Assembly (NCBI GenBank): GCA_934465295.1
Contig: CAKSKU010000021.1
Span: forward strand, 1-39,922
Direction of reading: 5' to 3'
Length of the DNA: 39,922 bases
Source: an uncultured Oscillospiraceae bacterium
GTDB lineage: Bacteria > Bacillota > Clostridia > Oscillospirales > Ruminococcaceae
Shown in pieces: positions 23,591 to 32,967 of the stretch. The position numbers and the translations under genes were made by a program. How positions within the stretch are numbered: the first letter of the stretch is position 1; every line of letters begins with the position of its first letter. The notes beneath the pieces are model-generated. The model saw only the letters and a program-made list of their open reading frames with translations, did not search any database and had not been told where the DNA came from.

Positions 23591-24395
23591 TTTCTTCACC
23601 CCCGAGAACCTTGGAGGTATCAACGCCGTATGACTGAAGGATACGGGCAGTTGTGCCGTCGGAAAGCATTTCGTCAAGAGCGGCGGAAAGCTTGCTGCGA
23701 AGCTCCTCATCGCTGCCCTTTGAAAAAGCAACGCCGAGCTTTGTACGGGAAAGCTCATCGTCAAGGAAACGGTACTGAACGCCGGCGTTTTTGAACTGTT
23801 CCCTTACAGCGGCAGCATTGCCTGCACAAGCGTCCACAAGACCGTTGCGCAGAGCAGTTACAGCTTCGCCCGGATCGTTCAGACAGAAAACATTCCGCAC
23901 CTTCGGAATGCTTTTATCGGTTCGTTGGAGAAATGTGCTTTCTGCGTCTGAGGAGACCCTTACGGCGACAGTCTTTCCGTCAAGATCGCTTAAATGCTGT
24001 ATAGGGCTGTCGTCAAGAACGGCAGCGACCTGACGGCTGTACATATAAGGTCCTACCCATGCGTAAAGGCTTTCCTGTCCGTCCATCGAATAGCAGCCCC
24101 AGAGACAGTCGATCTTGCCGCTTGCAAGAAGAACATCACGCCTTTTCCATTCGATCTGCTCAAAAACAGGTTCGTAGCCCATGCGCCTGCAAGCCTCCGT
24201 TGCAAGTTCAACATCCATTCCTGCAGGCTTGCCGTTCTCGTCTGTGTAGATGTATGGACGGACATCATCGCAGCCTATAACGAGCTTCGGCAGATCATTA
24301 TTTTCCTGTGAAGCGCATCCTCCGAGCAGAACGCAGCATAGACCAAGCAGCGTCAGCGCAGTAAAAAACAGTTGGAGCAGTCTGTTTCCGAACAT
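23583..24395 (-). CDS. Extracellular solute-binding lipoprotein, family 3 (amino-acid type)
   Basis: Protein of 270 aa with a lipoprotein signal ending in LLGGC (Cys27), so it is anchored outside the membrane. The mature part is a complete family-3 binding fold: KLVIGCDDVRPYIYTDENGKPAGMDVELA, the IDCLWGCYSM segment, DLDGKTVAVRVSS and a closing TTARILQSYGVD. Such proteins usually deliver amino acids to an ABC transporter. No permease or ATPase gene is present here; instead the next gene, overlapping by eight bases, is a hybrid kinase. A sensing role is therefore likely. Start: ATG at 24395 (MFGNRLLQLF) with AGAGGGG upstream. Confidence 0.9.
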   Translation of the reverse strand: MFGNRLLQLFFTALTLLGLCCVLLGGCASQENNDLPKLVIGCDDVRPYIYTDENGKPAGMDVELATEACRRMGYEPVFEQIEWKRRDVLLASGKIDCLWGCYSMDGQESLYAWVGPYMYSRQVAAVLDDSPIQHLSDLDGKTVAVRVSSDAESTFLQRTDKSIPKVRNVFCLNDPGEAVTALRNGLVDACAGNAAAVREQFKNAGVQYRFLDDELSRTKLGVAFSKGSDEELRSKLSAALDEMLSDGTTARILQSYGVDTSKVLGGEENE

Positions 24396-24447
24396 CTGAT
24401 ATCCCCTCTGTAAATACCGACTTTTAAGTAAAGTACAGACCAAAAAA

Positions 24448-24484
24448 TCGGTATAAAAATTTAAATTTACACCGAACGCCGTTC
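24448..24484 (-). promoter_or_regulatory. Dyad sites upstream of the solute-binding gene
   Basis: An imperfect 28-bp dyad with half sites TCGGTATAAA (24448-24457) and, inverted, TCGGTGTAAA (24466-24475) is followed directly by the 11-bp palindrome GAACGCCGTTC (24474-24484). They lie 53-90 bases upstream of the start codon. No clean -35/-10 pair could be chosen in this AT-rich DNA, so the promoter position is unresolved. Confidence 0.45.
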
Positions 24485-24790
24485 AAAAATATGAAAAATC
24501 CACTCACATAAACAGAATTTCCCGTTTATAGGCGTTCAGAAATATTAAGCGTAATTTTATTATAGAAAAAGGTGCAGAAAGAACCATTTATATTTTACCA
24601 TGCGCCGCAAAGCACTGTCAATTATATTATTAGTGATGAAAAACAGCAGGCATATAAATTTTATAGTAATATATTACAAACAAAGGATATTTTGTTAAAA
24701 AAATATTTTCCCCCAAATATAATCAAGCCTCCAAAACCGTTTCCAAGCCTGAAAAAAGTGCCTATTTCAAGCAAAAAAGCCATACAAAAC
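24485..24790. other. AT-rich spacer between operons
   Basis: About 300 bases with no supported gene. A 91-codon open frame on the plus strand (24572-24847) has a biased, Lys/Pro/Ile-rich translation and no ribosome site, and it runs through the gltD terminator. Confidence 0.5.
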
Positions 24791-24840
24791 AAAAAAAGGA
24801 CTGCCTGCAATACGATAAAAAATCGTATCACAAACAGTCC
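24791..24840 (-). terminator. Terminator of the gltB-gltD operon
   Basis: On the minus strand GGACTG (24840-24835) pairs with CAGTCC (24803-24798) with an inner ATACGAT/ATCGTAT stem, followed by seven T. It lies about 80 bases past the gltD stop. Confidence 0.88.
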
Positions 24841-24888
24841 ATCTTAAATATATAGGAAGATATAAAATTATTCTACGCTTTGAAAAAT

Positions 24889-24919
24889 AATTCCGAATTC
24901 CGCATTCCGCATTCCGAAT
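24889..24919 (-). repeat. Heptanucleotide tandem repeat after gltD
   Basis: Read on the minus strand, starting right after the gltD TAA, the sequence is four 7-base units of the form (T/G)CGGAAT. The same kind of four-unit tract follows pfp at 36495-36525. It is not coding and does not form the terminator, which lies further downstream. Confidence 0.8.
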
Positions 24920-26413
24920 TTATCGAAGGGTCGTGTATCCCATAAGCGCTTCGTCTACCTGACGTGCAGCCTCTCTGCCCTCACGGATTGCCCATACAAC
25001 GAGGGACTGTCCTCTGTGCATATCGCCTGCGGTGAATACCTTGTCAACGCTGGTCTTGTAGTCGTTCGGCGAAGCGGTCTCAACGTTGGTTCTTGCGGTG
25101 AGCTTTACGCCGAAATCATCGGTGATGTACTTCTCCGTTCCGAGGAAACCTGCTGCGATGAGTACGAGGTCGGCAGGGATAACCTGCTCGCTGCCGCTTA
25201 CCTGCTCCATTGTAGTTCTGCCCGTTTCTTCGTTCTTGACGGGGGCAAGCTTTATCGTTTCGATAGCACGAACGTGACCCTCATCATCTTTGAGGAACTG
25301 CTTTACGGTCGTCTGATAGATCCTCGGGTCGTGACCGAATACTGCGATAGCTTCTTCCTGACCGTAGTCCGTCTTGCAGACTCTCGGCCACTCGGGCCAT
25401 GGGTTGTTTGCAGCACGTTCGTCGGGGAGCTTTGGCATCATTTCGAGCTGAACTACCGACTTGCAGCCGTGACGAATGGAGGTTGCGACGCAGTCATTGC
25501 CCGTGTCGCCGCCGCCGATAACAACGACGTTCTTATATTTTGCGCTGATGTAATAGCCGTCCGAAAGGTTTGAGCTGATAAGGCTCTTTGTTGTGGCTTT
25601 AAGGAAATCCACTGCGAAGTAGATGCCCTTTGCATCACGTCCGTGGACGTTGATGTCACGGGGATTGCCCGAGCCGCAGCAGAGGATAACTGCATCGTAT
25701 TTCTGCTTAAGCTCTTCAGCGGTAATGTCTACGCCGACATTTACGCCGAGCCTGAACTTTACGCCCTCTGCCTCCATAAGCTTGATACGTCTGTCGATAA
25801 CGCTCTTTTCAAGCTTCATATTTGGGATACCATACATGAGCAGTCCGCCGGGACGATCCTCACGCTCATAAACAGTTACGCTGTGACCTCTTCTGTTAAG
25901 TCGCTGTGCGGCTGCAAGACCTGCAGGGCCTGAGCCGATAACGGCGATCTTCTTGTCCGTGCGTACAGACGGAGCTTTCGGCTTGATGATATCATGCTCA
26001 AAAGCATATTCGATAACGGCGTATTCGTTGTCCTTTACGGTAACGGGGCTGCCGTTAAGTCCGCAGGTGCAGGCTTTTTCGCAAAGCGCAGGGCAAACCC
26101 TCGAAGTGAATTCGGGAAAGCTGTTCGTCAGAAGCAGTCTTTCCGCTGCGCTTGCCATATCGCCGTGGTAAACGAGGTCGTTCCATTCGGGACAGAGGTT
26201 GTTGAGCGGACAGCCCGAAACCATACCGTCCTGGAGCGGCTTGCCGTACTGGCAGAACGGAACGCCGCAGTCCATACATCTTGCTGCCTGCTTTTTGCGA
26301 GCCTCCATATCCATAGGGGTATGGAACTCACGATAGTTTTTTATTCTTTCAAGCGGTTTTTCACACTTGTTTTCGCATCTTTCAAATTCAAGAAATCCTG
26401 TTGCTTTACCCAT
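24920..26413 (-). CDS. gltD: Glutamate synthase (NADPH) small subunit
   Basis: Protein of 497 aa, the reductase subunit of GOGAT, which passes electrons from NADPH through FAD to the large subunit. The N-terminal Fe-S region has the expected cysteines (CMDCGVPFCQYG, then SGCPLNNLCPEW and CPALCEKACTCG). Two Rossmann motifs follow: IGSGPAGLAAAQRL for FAD and VIGGGDTGNDC for NADPH. The C-terminal FTAGDMHRGQSLVVWAI motif is typical. Length matches the family. Start: ATG with GGGGAGG about 8 bases upstream, 20 bases after the gltB stop, so the two are co-transcribed. Confidence 0.96.
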   Translation of the reverse strand: MGKATGFLEFERCENKCEKPLERIKNYREFHTPMDMEARKKQAARCMDCGVPFCQYGKPLQDGMVSGCPLNNLCPEWNDLVYHGDMASAAERLLLTNSFPEFTSRVCPALCEKACTCGLNGSPVTVKDNEYAVIEYAFEHDIIKPKAPSVRTDKKIAVIGSGPAGLAAAQRLNRRGHSVTVYEREDRPGGLLMYGIPNMKLEKSVIDRRIKLMEAEGVKFRLGVNVGVDITAEELKQKYDAVILCCGSGNPRDINVHGRDAKGIYFAVDFLKATTKSLISSNLSDGYYISAKYKNVVVIGGGDTGNDCVATSIRHGCKSVVQLEMMPKLPDERAANNPWPEWPRVCKTDYGQEEAIAVFGHDPRIYQTTVKQFLKDDEGHVRAIETIKLAPVKNEETGRTTMEQVSGSEQVIPADLVLIAAGFLGTEKYITDDFGVKLTARTNVETASPNDYKTSVDKVFTAGDMHRGQSLVVWAIREGREAARQVDEALMGYTTLR

Positions 26414-26433
26414 TTTACATTACCTCCCCGAAA

Positions 26434-29400
26434 TTACTTCATATTCTCATGGAAAGCGGAGATACGAGCTTCTTCGCTGCTCTGTCCCTGAGCTTCAAAC
26501 TTCCTGATGCTGTTCATCATCTTCGCATAGTCGTGAGGAATTACCTTTTTGAACTTAGGGAGGAACCCGTCAAAGTGATCGAGTATCTCTCTGCCGAGAA
26601 CGGAGTTTGTAGCAGCCGTATGTTCTTCGATGAGCTGTCGGAGCTGTGCAACATCTTCGGGGTCGCTGACCTTTGTGAAGTCAACGAGCGACTTGTTGAG
26701 CTTTGTGTAAAGGTCGAAATTTTCATCGAGAACATAAGCGATACCGCCGCTCATACCTGCGGCAAAGTTCTTGCCCGTGCCGCCGAGGATAACTGCAACG
26801 CCGCCCGTCATATATTCGCAGCCGTGGTCGCCGACACCCTCAACAACGACAGTCGCACCGGAGTTTCTTACGCAGAAACGCTCGCCTGCAACGCCCGAGA
26901 TGAACGCCTTGCCGCTTGTTGCGCCGAAGAGTGCAACGTTGCCGACAATGATGTTTTCGTCCGATCTGAGCTTGGAATTCTTGGGCTGGAAAAGTACAAG
27001 CTTACCGCCCGAAAGTCCCTTGCCGAAGTAGTCGTTGCTGTCGCCCTCAAGGGTAATTGTAAGTCCCTTGGGGATAAATGCGCCGAAGCTCTGACCGCCT
27101 GCACCGTGGCAGTTGATAACATAAGTATCTTCATCAAGAGTGTTGTAATAACGCTTTGTGATCTCCGAACCGAAGATAGTTCCAAGGGTTCTGTTGAGAT
27201 TGTTTACATTGAGTTCGATCTTCTTAGGCTTCTTGGTCTCGAGTGCGATCATCATCTCGGGGAGTATCTTTGTCTCATCGATAGTCTTTTCAAGCTCGAA
27301 ATCAAATGCGTTTGCAGGGTCGAAGTGGAGGTTGCTCTCGCCGTGTGTGAACGGATTTTCGAGAATTGCGCTCATATCGACCTTTGCAGCCTTGCTGTCG
27401 GGAGCAAAATCCTTCTTGCGGAGGAGGTCGGAACGTCCGATAAGCTCATCAACGGTACGGATACCGAGCTTTGCCATATATTCACGCATTTCCTCTGCGA
27501 TAAAGGTCATAAAGTTTACGATATATTCGGGTTTGCCCTTGAAACGCTTGCGAAGCTCGGGGTTCTGTGTTGCAACGCCTACGGGGCAGGTGTCAAGGTT
27601 GCAGACTCTCATCATTACGCAGCCCATTGTTACCAGCGGAGCAGTCGCAAAGCCGTATTCCTCTGCGCCGAGCATTGCGGCAATGACAACATCACGTCCC
27701 GTCATCATCTTGCCGTCCGTTTCAATGACAACTCTTGAACGAAGTCCGTTCATGATAAGAGTCTTGTGTGTTTCTGCAAGTCCAAGCTCCCAGGGCAGAC
27801 CTGCGTTGTGAATGGAGCTGCCCGGAGCAGCACCCGTACCGCCGTCATAGCCTGAGATAAGGATAACTCCTGCGCCTGCCTTTGCAACGCCTGCTGCGAT
27901 AGTGCCTACGCCGACTTCGGAAACGAGCTTAACGGAGATTCTTGCGTCCGTGTTTGCGTTTTTGAGGTCATAGATAAGCTGTGCAAGGTCCTCGATAGAG
28001 TAGATATCGTGGTGCGGAGGAGGAGAGATAAGGGCAACGCCCGGTGTTGAGTGACGTGTCTTTGCTATCCAAGGATAAACCTTCTTTGCAGGAAGATGTC
28101 CGCCCTCGCCCGGCTTTGCGCCCTGAGCCATTTTGATCTGGATCTCCTTAGCGGAGGTGAGGTACTTCGAGGTCACGCCGAAACGTCCCGATGCTACCTG
28201 CTTGATAGCGGAGCATTTGTCCTCGTCCGTGCCTGCTGTGATTATTCTTTCGAGGTCTTCACCGCCCTCACCGCTGTTCGACTTGCCGCCGATGCGGTTC
28301 ATAGCGATAGCCATACATTCGTGAGCTTCCTGCGAGATAGAACCGTAGGACATTGCGCCCGTCTTGAAGCGGTGCATAATGCTTGCTGCGCTTTCAACCT
28401 CATCAAGCGGGATTCCGCCGTCCTCGGGGAAGTTGAAGTCAAGAGTGCTTCTGAGCGTGAGGTTCTTGTCCTCGGCATTGAGAGCCTCGGAATACTTTTT
28501 ATAAAGCTTGTAATCGCCCGTCCATGTCGACTGCTGGAGAAGATGTATCGTGAGCGGATTGTAAAGGTGTTCTTCCTTGCCGCTGCGTGACTTGTGGTTG
28601 CCGATGCTTTCGATAGCTTCGTTTACTGTGAGGTCACGAGGGTCGAATGCAGCATCGTGGAGAGCAAGGCTTCTTGCGCTGATGTCGTCAAGGTCGATAC
28701 CGCCAATTCGGCTTACAGTGTCGGGGAAGAATTCCTCGCAGACGCTCTTGCTTATGCCGAGTGCCTCAAAGATCTTTGAACCCTGATAGGACTGGATAGT
28801 GGAGATACCCATTTTGGACGAAATTTTAACGATGCCGTCAACGATAGCTTTAACATAAGCGTTGAGAGCCTCTGTGTATTCCTTGTCGATCGTTCTGTCG
28901 GAAGTAAGCTCATAGAGCGTATCCATTGCAAGGTAAGGATTGACTGCACTCGCACCGAAGCCGAGGAGAGTTGCGAAGTGGTGAACCTCGGTAGGCTCTG
29001 CCGTTTCGATGATAAGCGAGATAGCTGTGTTCTTTCTCGTCTTTACAAGGTAGGTTTCAAGAGCCGCAACAGCAAGGAGCGACGGGATAGCAAGGTGATC
29101 CTTGTCAACGCCTCTGTCGGTGAGGATAAGGATAGTTGCGCCGTCCTCGTGAGCCTTGTCAGCCTGACGGTAAAGGTTCTCGATAGCTTCACGGAGAGTT
29201 GAAGTTTTCTTGTTGTAAAGCATCGAGATATCGGCAGTTTTAAGGCTTTCGATATTGGAAGTTCTTATCTTTAAAAGGTCAAGGTTCGTAAGAACGGGGT
29301 TTCTTATCTGAAGAACAAGGCAGTTCTTTTCATCGTCTTTGAGAATGTTGCCCGATGCGCCGAGGTAAACAGTCGTATCGGTAATAACGGATTCTCTGAT

Positions 29401-31002
29401 AGCGTCTATCGGAGGGTTAGTCACCTGCGCAAAAAGCTGCTTGAAGTAGTCAAAGAGCGGCGGGTTCGTGTTGGAGAGCGGAGGCACAGGTGTATCTGCG
29501 CCCATTGCAGCTGTCGGCTCAGAACCCGTGAGAGCCATCGGTATCATCGTGCTGCGGATAGATTCATAGGTATAACCGAAAGCGTGCTGAAGTCTTTCAA
29601 GCTCTTCGCCCGAGTAACGTGCAGGCTTCTTGTTCGGGATATAGAATTCGGAAAGCGGATGGAGATTGTGGTCGAGCCACTCGCCGTATGGGTGACGCTT
29701 GCTGTAATAGTCCTTAAGCTTATCATCTTCAACAAGCTCGCCCTTGACAGTATCGACAAGGAGCATCTTGCCGGGGTGAAGCCTTTCCTTTTTAACGATA
29801 ACATCGGCAGGGATATCAAGTGCGCCGACTTCGGAGGAGAGGATAAGATACTTGTCCGTGCCGTTGTCGGTGATATAATAACGTGACGGACGCAGACCGT
29901 TTCTGTCGAGGACAGCACCGAGAACATCACCATCGGAGAAGATGATAGATGCAGGACCGTCCCAGGGTTCCATCATCGTTGCATAATACTGATAGAATGC
30001 TTTCTTTTCACGGCTGATAGTCTTGCTGTACTGCCAAGGCTCAGGAATGAGCATCATAACAGCGAGCGGAAGATCAACGCCTGCCATTGTCATAAATTCG
30101 AGCGTATTGTCAAGACGTGCGGAGTCCGAACCTCTTACATCGAGAACAGGAACGATATCCTTCATTCTGTCGCCGATAAGGTCGCTGACAAGAACGGATT
30201 CACGGCTGAGCATCTTGTCAACGTTGCCCGTGATAGTGTTGATCTCGCCGTTGTGAACGATAAGGCGGTTCGGGTGCGAACGCTGCCAGCTTGGGTTCGT
30301 GTTCGTGCTGAAACGTGAGTGAACGATGCCGATAGCGGAAACATATTCCTCGCAGTCGAGATCAAGATAAAATCTGCGGAGCTGGTTAACGAGGAACATT
30401 CCCTTATAAACGATGGTACGGCTCGAGCAGGAGCAGACATAGGTGTCCTTGTTCTGCTTTTCAAATACCATTCTTGCTATGTAAAGCTTTCTGTCGAAGT
30501 CGATGCCCTTTGCGCAGCCGTCAGGCTTCTTGATGAATGCCTGATAAATGTTCGGCATGCTTTCGAGAGCCTTTGTGCCGAGAACATCGGGGTTAACGGG
30601 AACTTTTCTCCAGCCGAGAAATTCAAGGTTTTCAGCGATAAGTGTTTTCTCAAAGTCAGCCATTGCAAAACGGCACTGATCTTCGGACTGGGGGAAGAAG
30701 AACATACCGATGCCGTATTCACGTTCGCCGCCGATCTCAATGCCTGCTTCTGCTGCGGCTTTCTTAAAGAACGAGTGGCTGATCTGGAGGAGTATGCCGA
30801 CGCCGTCGCCTGTCTTGCCCTCTGCGTCCTTGCCTGCACGGTGTTCAAGCGTTTCAACGATCTTGAGCGCATTGTCAACAACGGTGTAGTCAGCCTTGCC
30901 GCTCATATTTACGACAGCGCCGATACCGCAGTTTTCGTGTTCAAATCTCGGATCGTACAAGCCGTCCTTTTGGAACGGCTCCTGATTTCTGTAATTATCC
31001 AT
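26434..31002 (-). CDS. gltB: Glutamate synthase (NADPH) large subunit
   Basis: Protein of 1522 aa that makes two glutamates from glutamine and 2-oxoglutarate. Domains in order: N-terminal class II glutamine amidotransferase with the catalytic Cys in ENCGIGAVV (after a ~25-residue propeptide), a central domain, the FMN/2-oxoglutarate barrel (about 830-1220; AKPGEGGHLPAKKVYPWIA, GYDGGTGAAPGSS) and the C-terminal beta-helix with repeated GG motifs. The 3Fe-4S cysteines are seen in CVMMRVCNLDTCPVG. Full length for the bacterial family. Start: ATG with AAGGAGA upstream. It has its own strong promoter and a ~100-base leader in which I see no known glutamine riboswitch. Confidence 0.97.
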   Translation of the reverse strand: MDNYRNQEPFQKDGLYDPRFEHENCGIGAVVNMSGKADYTVVDNALKIVETLEHRAGKDAEGKTGDGVGILLQISHSFFKKAAAEAGIEIGGEREYGIGMFFFPQSEDQCRFAMADFEKTLIAENLEFLGWRKVPVNPDVLGTKALESMPNIYQAFIKKPDGCAKGIDFDRKLYIARMVFEKQNKDTYVCSCSSRTIVYKGMFLVNQLRRFYLDLDCEEYVSAIGIVHSRFSTNTNPSWQRSHPNRLIVHNGEINTITGNVDKMLSRESVLVSDLIGDRMKDIVPVLDVRGSDSARLDNTLEFMTMAGVDLPLAVMMLIPEPWQYSKTISREKKAFYQYYATMMEPWDGPASIIFSDGDVLGAVLDRNGLRPSRYYITDNGTDKYLILSSEVGALDIPADVIVKKERLHPGKMLLVDTVKGELVEDDKLKDYYSKRHPYGEWLDHNLHPLSEFYIPNKKPARYSGEELERLQHAFGYTYESIRSTMIPMALTGSEPTAAMGADTPVPPLSNTNPPLFDYFKQLFAQVTNPPIDAIRESVITDTTVYLGASGNILKDDEKNCLVLQIRNPVLTNLDLLKIRTSNIESLKTADISMLYNKKTSTLREAIENLYRQADKAHEDGATILILTDRGVDKDHLAIPSLLAVAALETYLVKTRKNTAISLIIETAEPTEVHHFATLLGFGASAVNPYLAMDTLYELTSDRTIDKEYTEALNAYVKAIVDGIVKISSKMGISTIQSYQGSKIFEALGISKSVCEEFFPDTVSRIGGIDLDDISARSLALHDAAFDPRDLTVNEAIESIGNHKSRSGKEEHLYNPLTIHLLQQSTWTGDYKLYKKYSEALNAEDKNLTLRSTLDFNFPEDGGIPLDEVESAASIMHRFKTGAMSYGSISQEAHECMAIAMNRIGGKSNSGEGGEDLERIITAGTDEDKCSAIKQVASGRFGVTSKYLTSAKEIQIKMAQGAKPGEGGHLPAKKVYPWIAKTRHSTPGVALISPPPHHDIYSIEDLAQLIYDLKNANTDARISVKLVSEVGVGTIAAGVAKAGAGVILISGYDGGTGAAPGSSIHNAGLPWELGLAETHKTLIMNGLRSRVVIETDGKMMTGRDVVIAAMLGAEEYGFATAPLVTMGCVMMRVCNLDTCPVGVATQNPELRKRFKGKPEYIVNFMTFIAEEMREYMAKLGIRTVDELIGRSDLLRKKDFAPDSKAAKVDMSAILENPFTHGESNLHFDPANAFDFELEKTIDETKILPEMMIALETKKPKKIELNVNNLNRTLGTIFGSEITKRYYNTLDEDTYVINCHGAGGQSFGAFIPKGLTITLEGDSNDYFGKGLSGGKLVLFQPKNSKLRSDENIIVGNVALFGATSGKAFISGVAGERFCVRNSGATVVVEGVGDHGCEYMTGGVAVILGGTGKNFAAGMSGGIAYVLDENFDLYTKLNKSLVDFTKVSDPEDVAQLRQLIEEHTAATNSVLGREILDHFDGFLPKFKKVIPHDYAKMMNSIRKFEAQGQSSEEARISAFHENMK

Positions 31003-31106
31003 AAGCGTTCTCCTTAATTCTGATCCCCGATAAAAATGGCGGCGGATCGGTTTATTCCATACGATTGTCTTCCCTGAAAATACAACCGTTTTTCTGCGAT
31101 GATATT

Positions 31107-31135
31107 ATTCTATCACACAAAAATGCACTTGTCAA
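31107..31135 (-). promoter_or_regulatory. gltB promoter
   Basis: On the minus strand TTGACA (31130-31135), 17 bases and TAGAAT (31107-31112). The leader to the gltB ATG is about 100 bases. The AT-rich DNA from 31136 to 31322 upstream shows no further feature. Confidence 0.85.
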
Positions 31136-31322
31136 GGATTTTTGCAAGATTTATATTTAATTCCTGCGTTTTTAATCAAATAATACACAAAAACCCTTTT
31201 AAACTCGCATTTTTTGATAAATTAATGAAACCGACATTCAAAAAACTTTTAAATTTTGCAATAATTATTAAAAAAACAAACATAAATAAAGAACTGACGG
31301 CATTTTCTTGAAAATTTGACCT

Positions 31323-31365
31323 AAAAAAATATCCGCACATCAACTTACAAGGGTGATGTGCGGAT
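31323..31365 (-). terminator. Terminator of the secreted protein gene
   Basis: On the minus strand ATCCGCACATC pairs perfectly with GATGTGCGGAT over a 13-base loop, followed by ATTTTTTT. Confidence 0.92.
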
Positions 31366-31393
31366 AAAACCAAAGCTATGTCCGGCATAATTA

Positions 31394-32107
31394 TTAATAG
31401 AATCTCTTCTTGTTCTTCTTTGTTACGATGATAACTACAACAACAACTGCAGCCACAACAACTGCTGCGATGATAATAATGATGAGGACAACGCTGTTTC
31501 CGCTGCTTGCCTCGGGTGTGCCTGTGTTGGCTGCTGTTGTTTCTGCCGCAGCGGTCTCGGCAGGAGCTTCGCTCGCCTCAGTGATCGCTGCCGTTGTTTC
31601 AGCCTCGGTCTCGGCGGTCGTTGCAGCGGTCTCTCTTGCAGGAGGGTCATAGTTTGTGATCTTGACGTAAGTAACGGTCATCTTAACGCCTCTGTCGCCG
31701 ATGCAGATATTGCCGACTTCGGAAAAATCATCGCTTCCGTAAGCAAGCACCATTGCATCATAGTCGAAAAGTGCGTGTGTTTCGTCATATTCATAAGGAA
31801 CTACCTGCGCCCAGATCTGCGGATCGGCTGTATAATTCTGGAGGATAAGCTCTACCTGATGCTGACCCGGAAGTGCCTCGTCACCGTCAAGCTCATACTG
31901 AACCTCGATAACTGTATCCGGTGTGATGCCCATCGGATTTATTTCCGCATTGGAATATGTAACGGACTGACCCCAAGCCCCGTTTGTCTGAACTGCTCTT
32001 GAAACGGACGGTTCAAGGTCCTGCGGTTCGGCGAAAGCCGTAAAGGTCATGCATATTGCTGCAAAAACTCCGGCTGCGATACCGGAAATTATTTTAGAAA
32101 TTTTCAT
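31394..32107 (-). CDS. Secreted, membrane-anchored protein with beta-rich domain
   Basis: Protein of 237 aa. A signal peptide (about 1-26, ending TAFAEP) is followed by a ~125-residue acidic domain rich in predicted strands (TVIEVQYELDGD, VELILQNY, MTVTYVKIT), which looks like a small carbohydrate-binding-type or adhesion sandwich. Then comes a Thr/Ala/Glu-rich linker of about 50 residues and a C-terminal membrane helix of Ile/Val/Ala with a basic end (KKNKKRFY). It is therefore displayed outside on a stalk. No LPxTG motif is seen. Start: ATG with GGAAAG upstream. Similar domains occur in ruminococcal surface proteins to my recollection, but no named family is claimed. Confidence 0.8.
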   Translation of the reverse strand: MKISKIISGIAAGVFAAICMTFTAFAEPQDLEPSVSRAVQTNGAWGQSVTYSNAEINPMGITPDTVIEVQYELDGDEALPGQHQVELILQNYTADPQIWAQVVPYEYDETHALFDYDAMVLAYGSDDFSEVGNICIGDRGVKMTVTYVKITNYDPPARETAATTAETEAETTAAITEASEAPAETAAAETTAANTGTPEASSGNSVVLIIIIIAAVVVAAVVVVVIIVTKKNKKRFY

Positions 32108-32142
32108 CTTTCCTGTACTCCTTTTCTGAAAAATACACTTTA

Positions 32143-32171
32143 ATTCTATACCAAATCGGTTATATTGTCAA
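32143..32171 (-). promoter_or_regulatory. Promoter of the secreted protein gene
   Basis: On the minus strand TTGACA (32166-32171), 17 bases and TAGAAT (32143-32148), an almost consensus promoter about 35 bases before the start codon. Confidence 0.85.
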
Positions 32172-32241
32172 TATATTACCGATGGTTTTGTTCAAATCAA
32201 CAAATTGTGTGCGAAAAAAGTTTCGCAAGGCTTGCATATTG

Positions 32242-32967
32242 TCAATGAATTTCGTGCCAGCCGTCCAGTCCCGAACGCATCAAAGCACCGAAAATACGCT
32301 CCTTTGTGCCTTTGGACGAGCGTTCAAGCTCTGCGATGAGCTGCTTTGTGTCCTCGCGGGCGGTCTCGCCGTCAGCAGGACAGGCACTCTTGTGAACGGG
32401 AAGCATTGCTTTTGCGGCGGCGGTGCGTATCTCTTTTTCCTCGGCAAGCACAAGCGGACGGATTATCGTTATATCGCCGTCATCAAGCTCACAAACGGGA
32501 GGAAAACAGCCTAATCTGCCCTCAAGCGTGAGGTTCATCATAAACGTCTCTATTGCATCGTCCTTGTTGTGACCGAGCGCAAGCTTATTGCAGCCCAAGT
32601 CCCTCACTGCGCCGAGCAGCGCACCTCTCCTCATTCGTGAGCAAAGGCTGCACGGATTCGGCTCTTTCCGCACATCGAAAACTATCTCACTGATCTGCGT
32701 TCTGACTATTTCGTAACGAATGCCAAGCTGTTCGCAGAGTTCCGAAACTGCGGAGTAGTCACCGTGCTTTCCGCCGAAGTTCGGATCAATGGTTATTGCC
32801 GTCACATCGTAGTCAACGCCGATGAAATCACGCATTTTTGCAAGCCCATAAAGCATGCAAAGGCTGTCCTTGCCGCCCGAAACGCCCACGGCAACACGAT
32901 CACCGTCCGAGAGCATTTCAAAGCCGTTCACAGCCTTGCGCATCAGTCCGAGAAGCCTTTGCATCAC
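32242..32967 (-). CDS. TtcA-family tRNA thiolation ATPase
   Basis: Protein of 241 aa of the PP-loop ATPase TtcA family, which adds sulfur to C32 of certain tRNAs using an Fe-S cluster. The PP-loop is VGVSGGKDSL (about residues 27-36), and a CSLCSRMRRG motif supplies two cysteines. The LALGHNKDDAIETFMMN segment is family-typical. A third cluster cysteine may be the one in SACPADGE. Its start overlaps the prfB stop by four bases (ATGA), so it is the second gene of that operon. It could equally be a related TtcA-like paralogue with another tRNA target. Confidence 0.87.
   Translation of the reverse strand: MMQRLLGLMRKAVNGFEMLSDGDRVAVGVSGGKDSLCMLYGLAKMRDFIGVDYDVTAITIDPNFGGKHGDYSAVSELCEQLGIRYEIVRTQISEIVFDVRKEPNPCSLCSRMRRGALLGAVRDLGCNKLALGHNKDDAIETFMMNLTLEGRLGCFPPVCELDDGDITIIRPLVLAEEKEIRTAAAKAMLPVHKSACPADGETAREDTKQLIAELERSSKGTKERIFGALMRSGLDGWHEIH

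Noticed and set aside
24572..24847. 91-codon open frame on the plus strand in the gltD-downstream spacer
   Set aside because: No ribosome site, low-complexity Lys/Pro/Ile-rich translation, and it reads through the gltD terminator hairpin.
26401..31017. Several long plus-strand open frames opposite gltB and gltD
   Set aside because: They are antisense shadows of a firmly identified operon, with Cys/Val/His-rich translations and no ribosome sites.
31003..31106. Glutamine riboswitch in the gltB leader
   Set aside because: The ~100-base leader shows none of the conserved glnA-type core strings and no clear switching hairpin.
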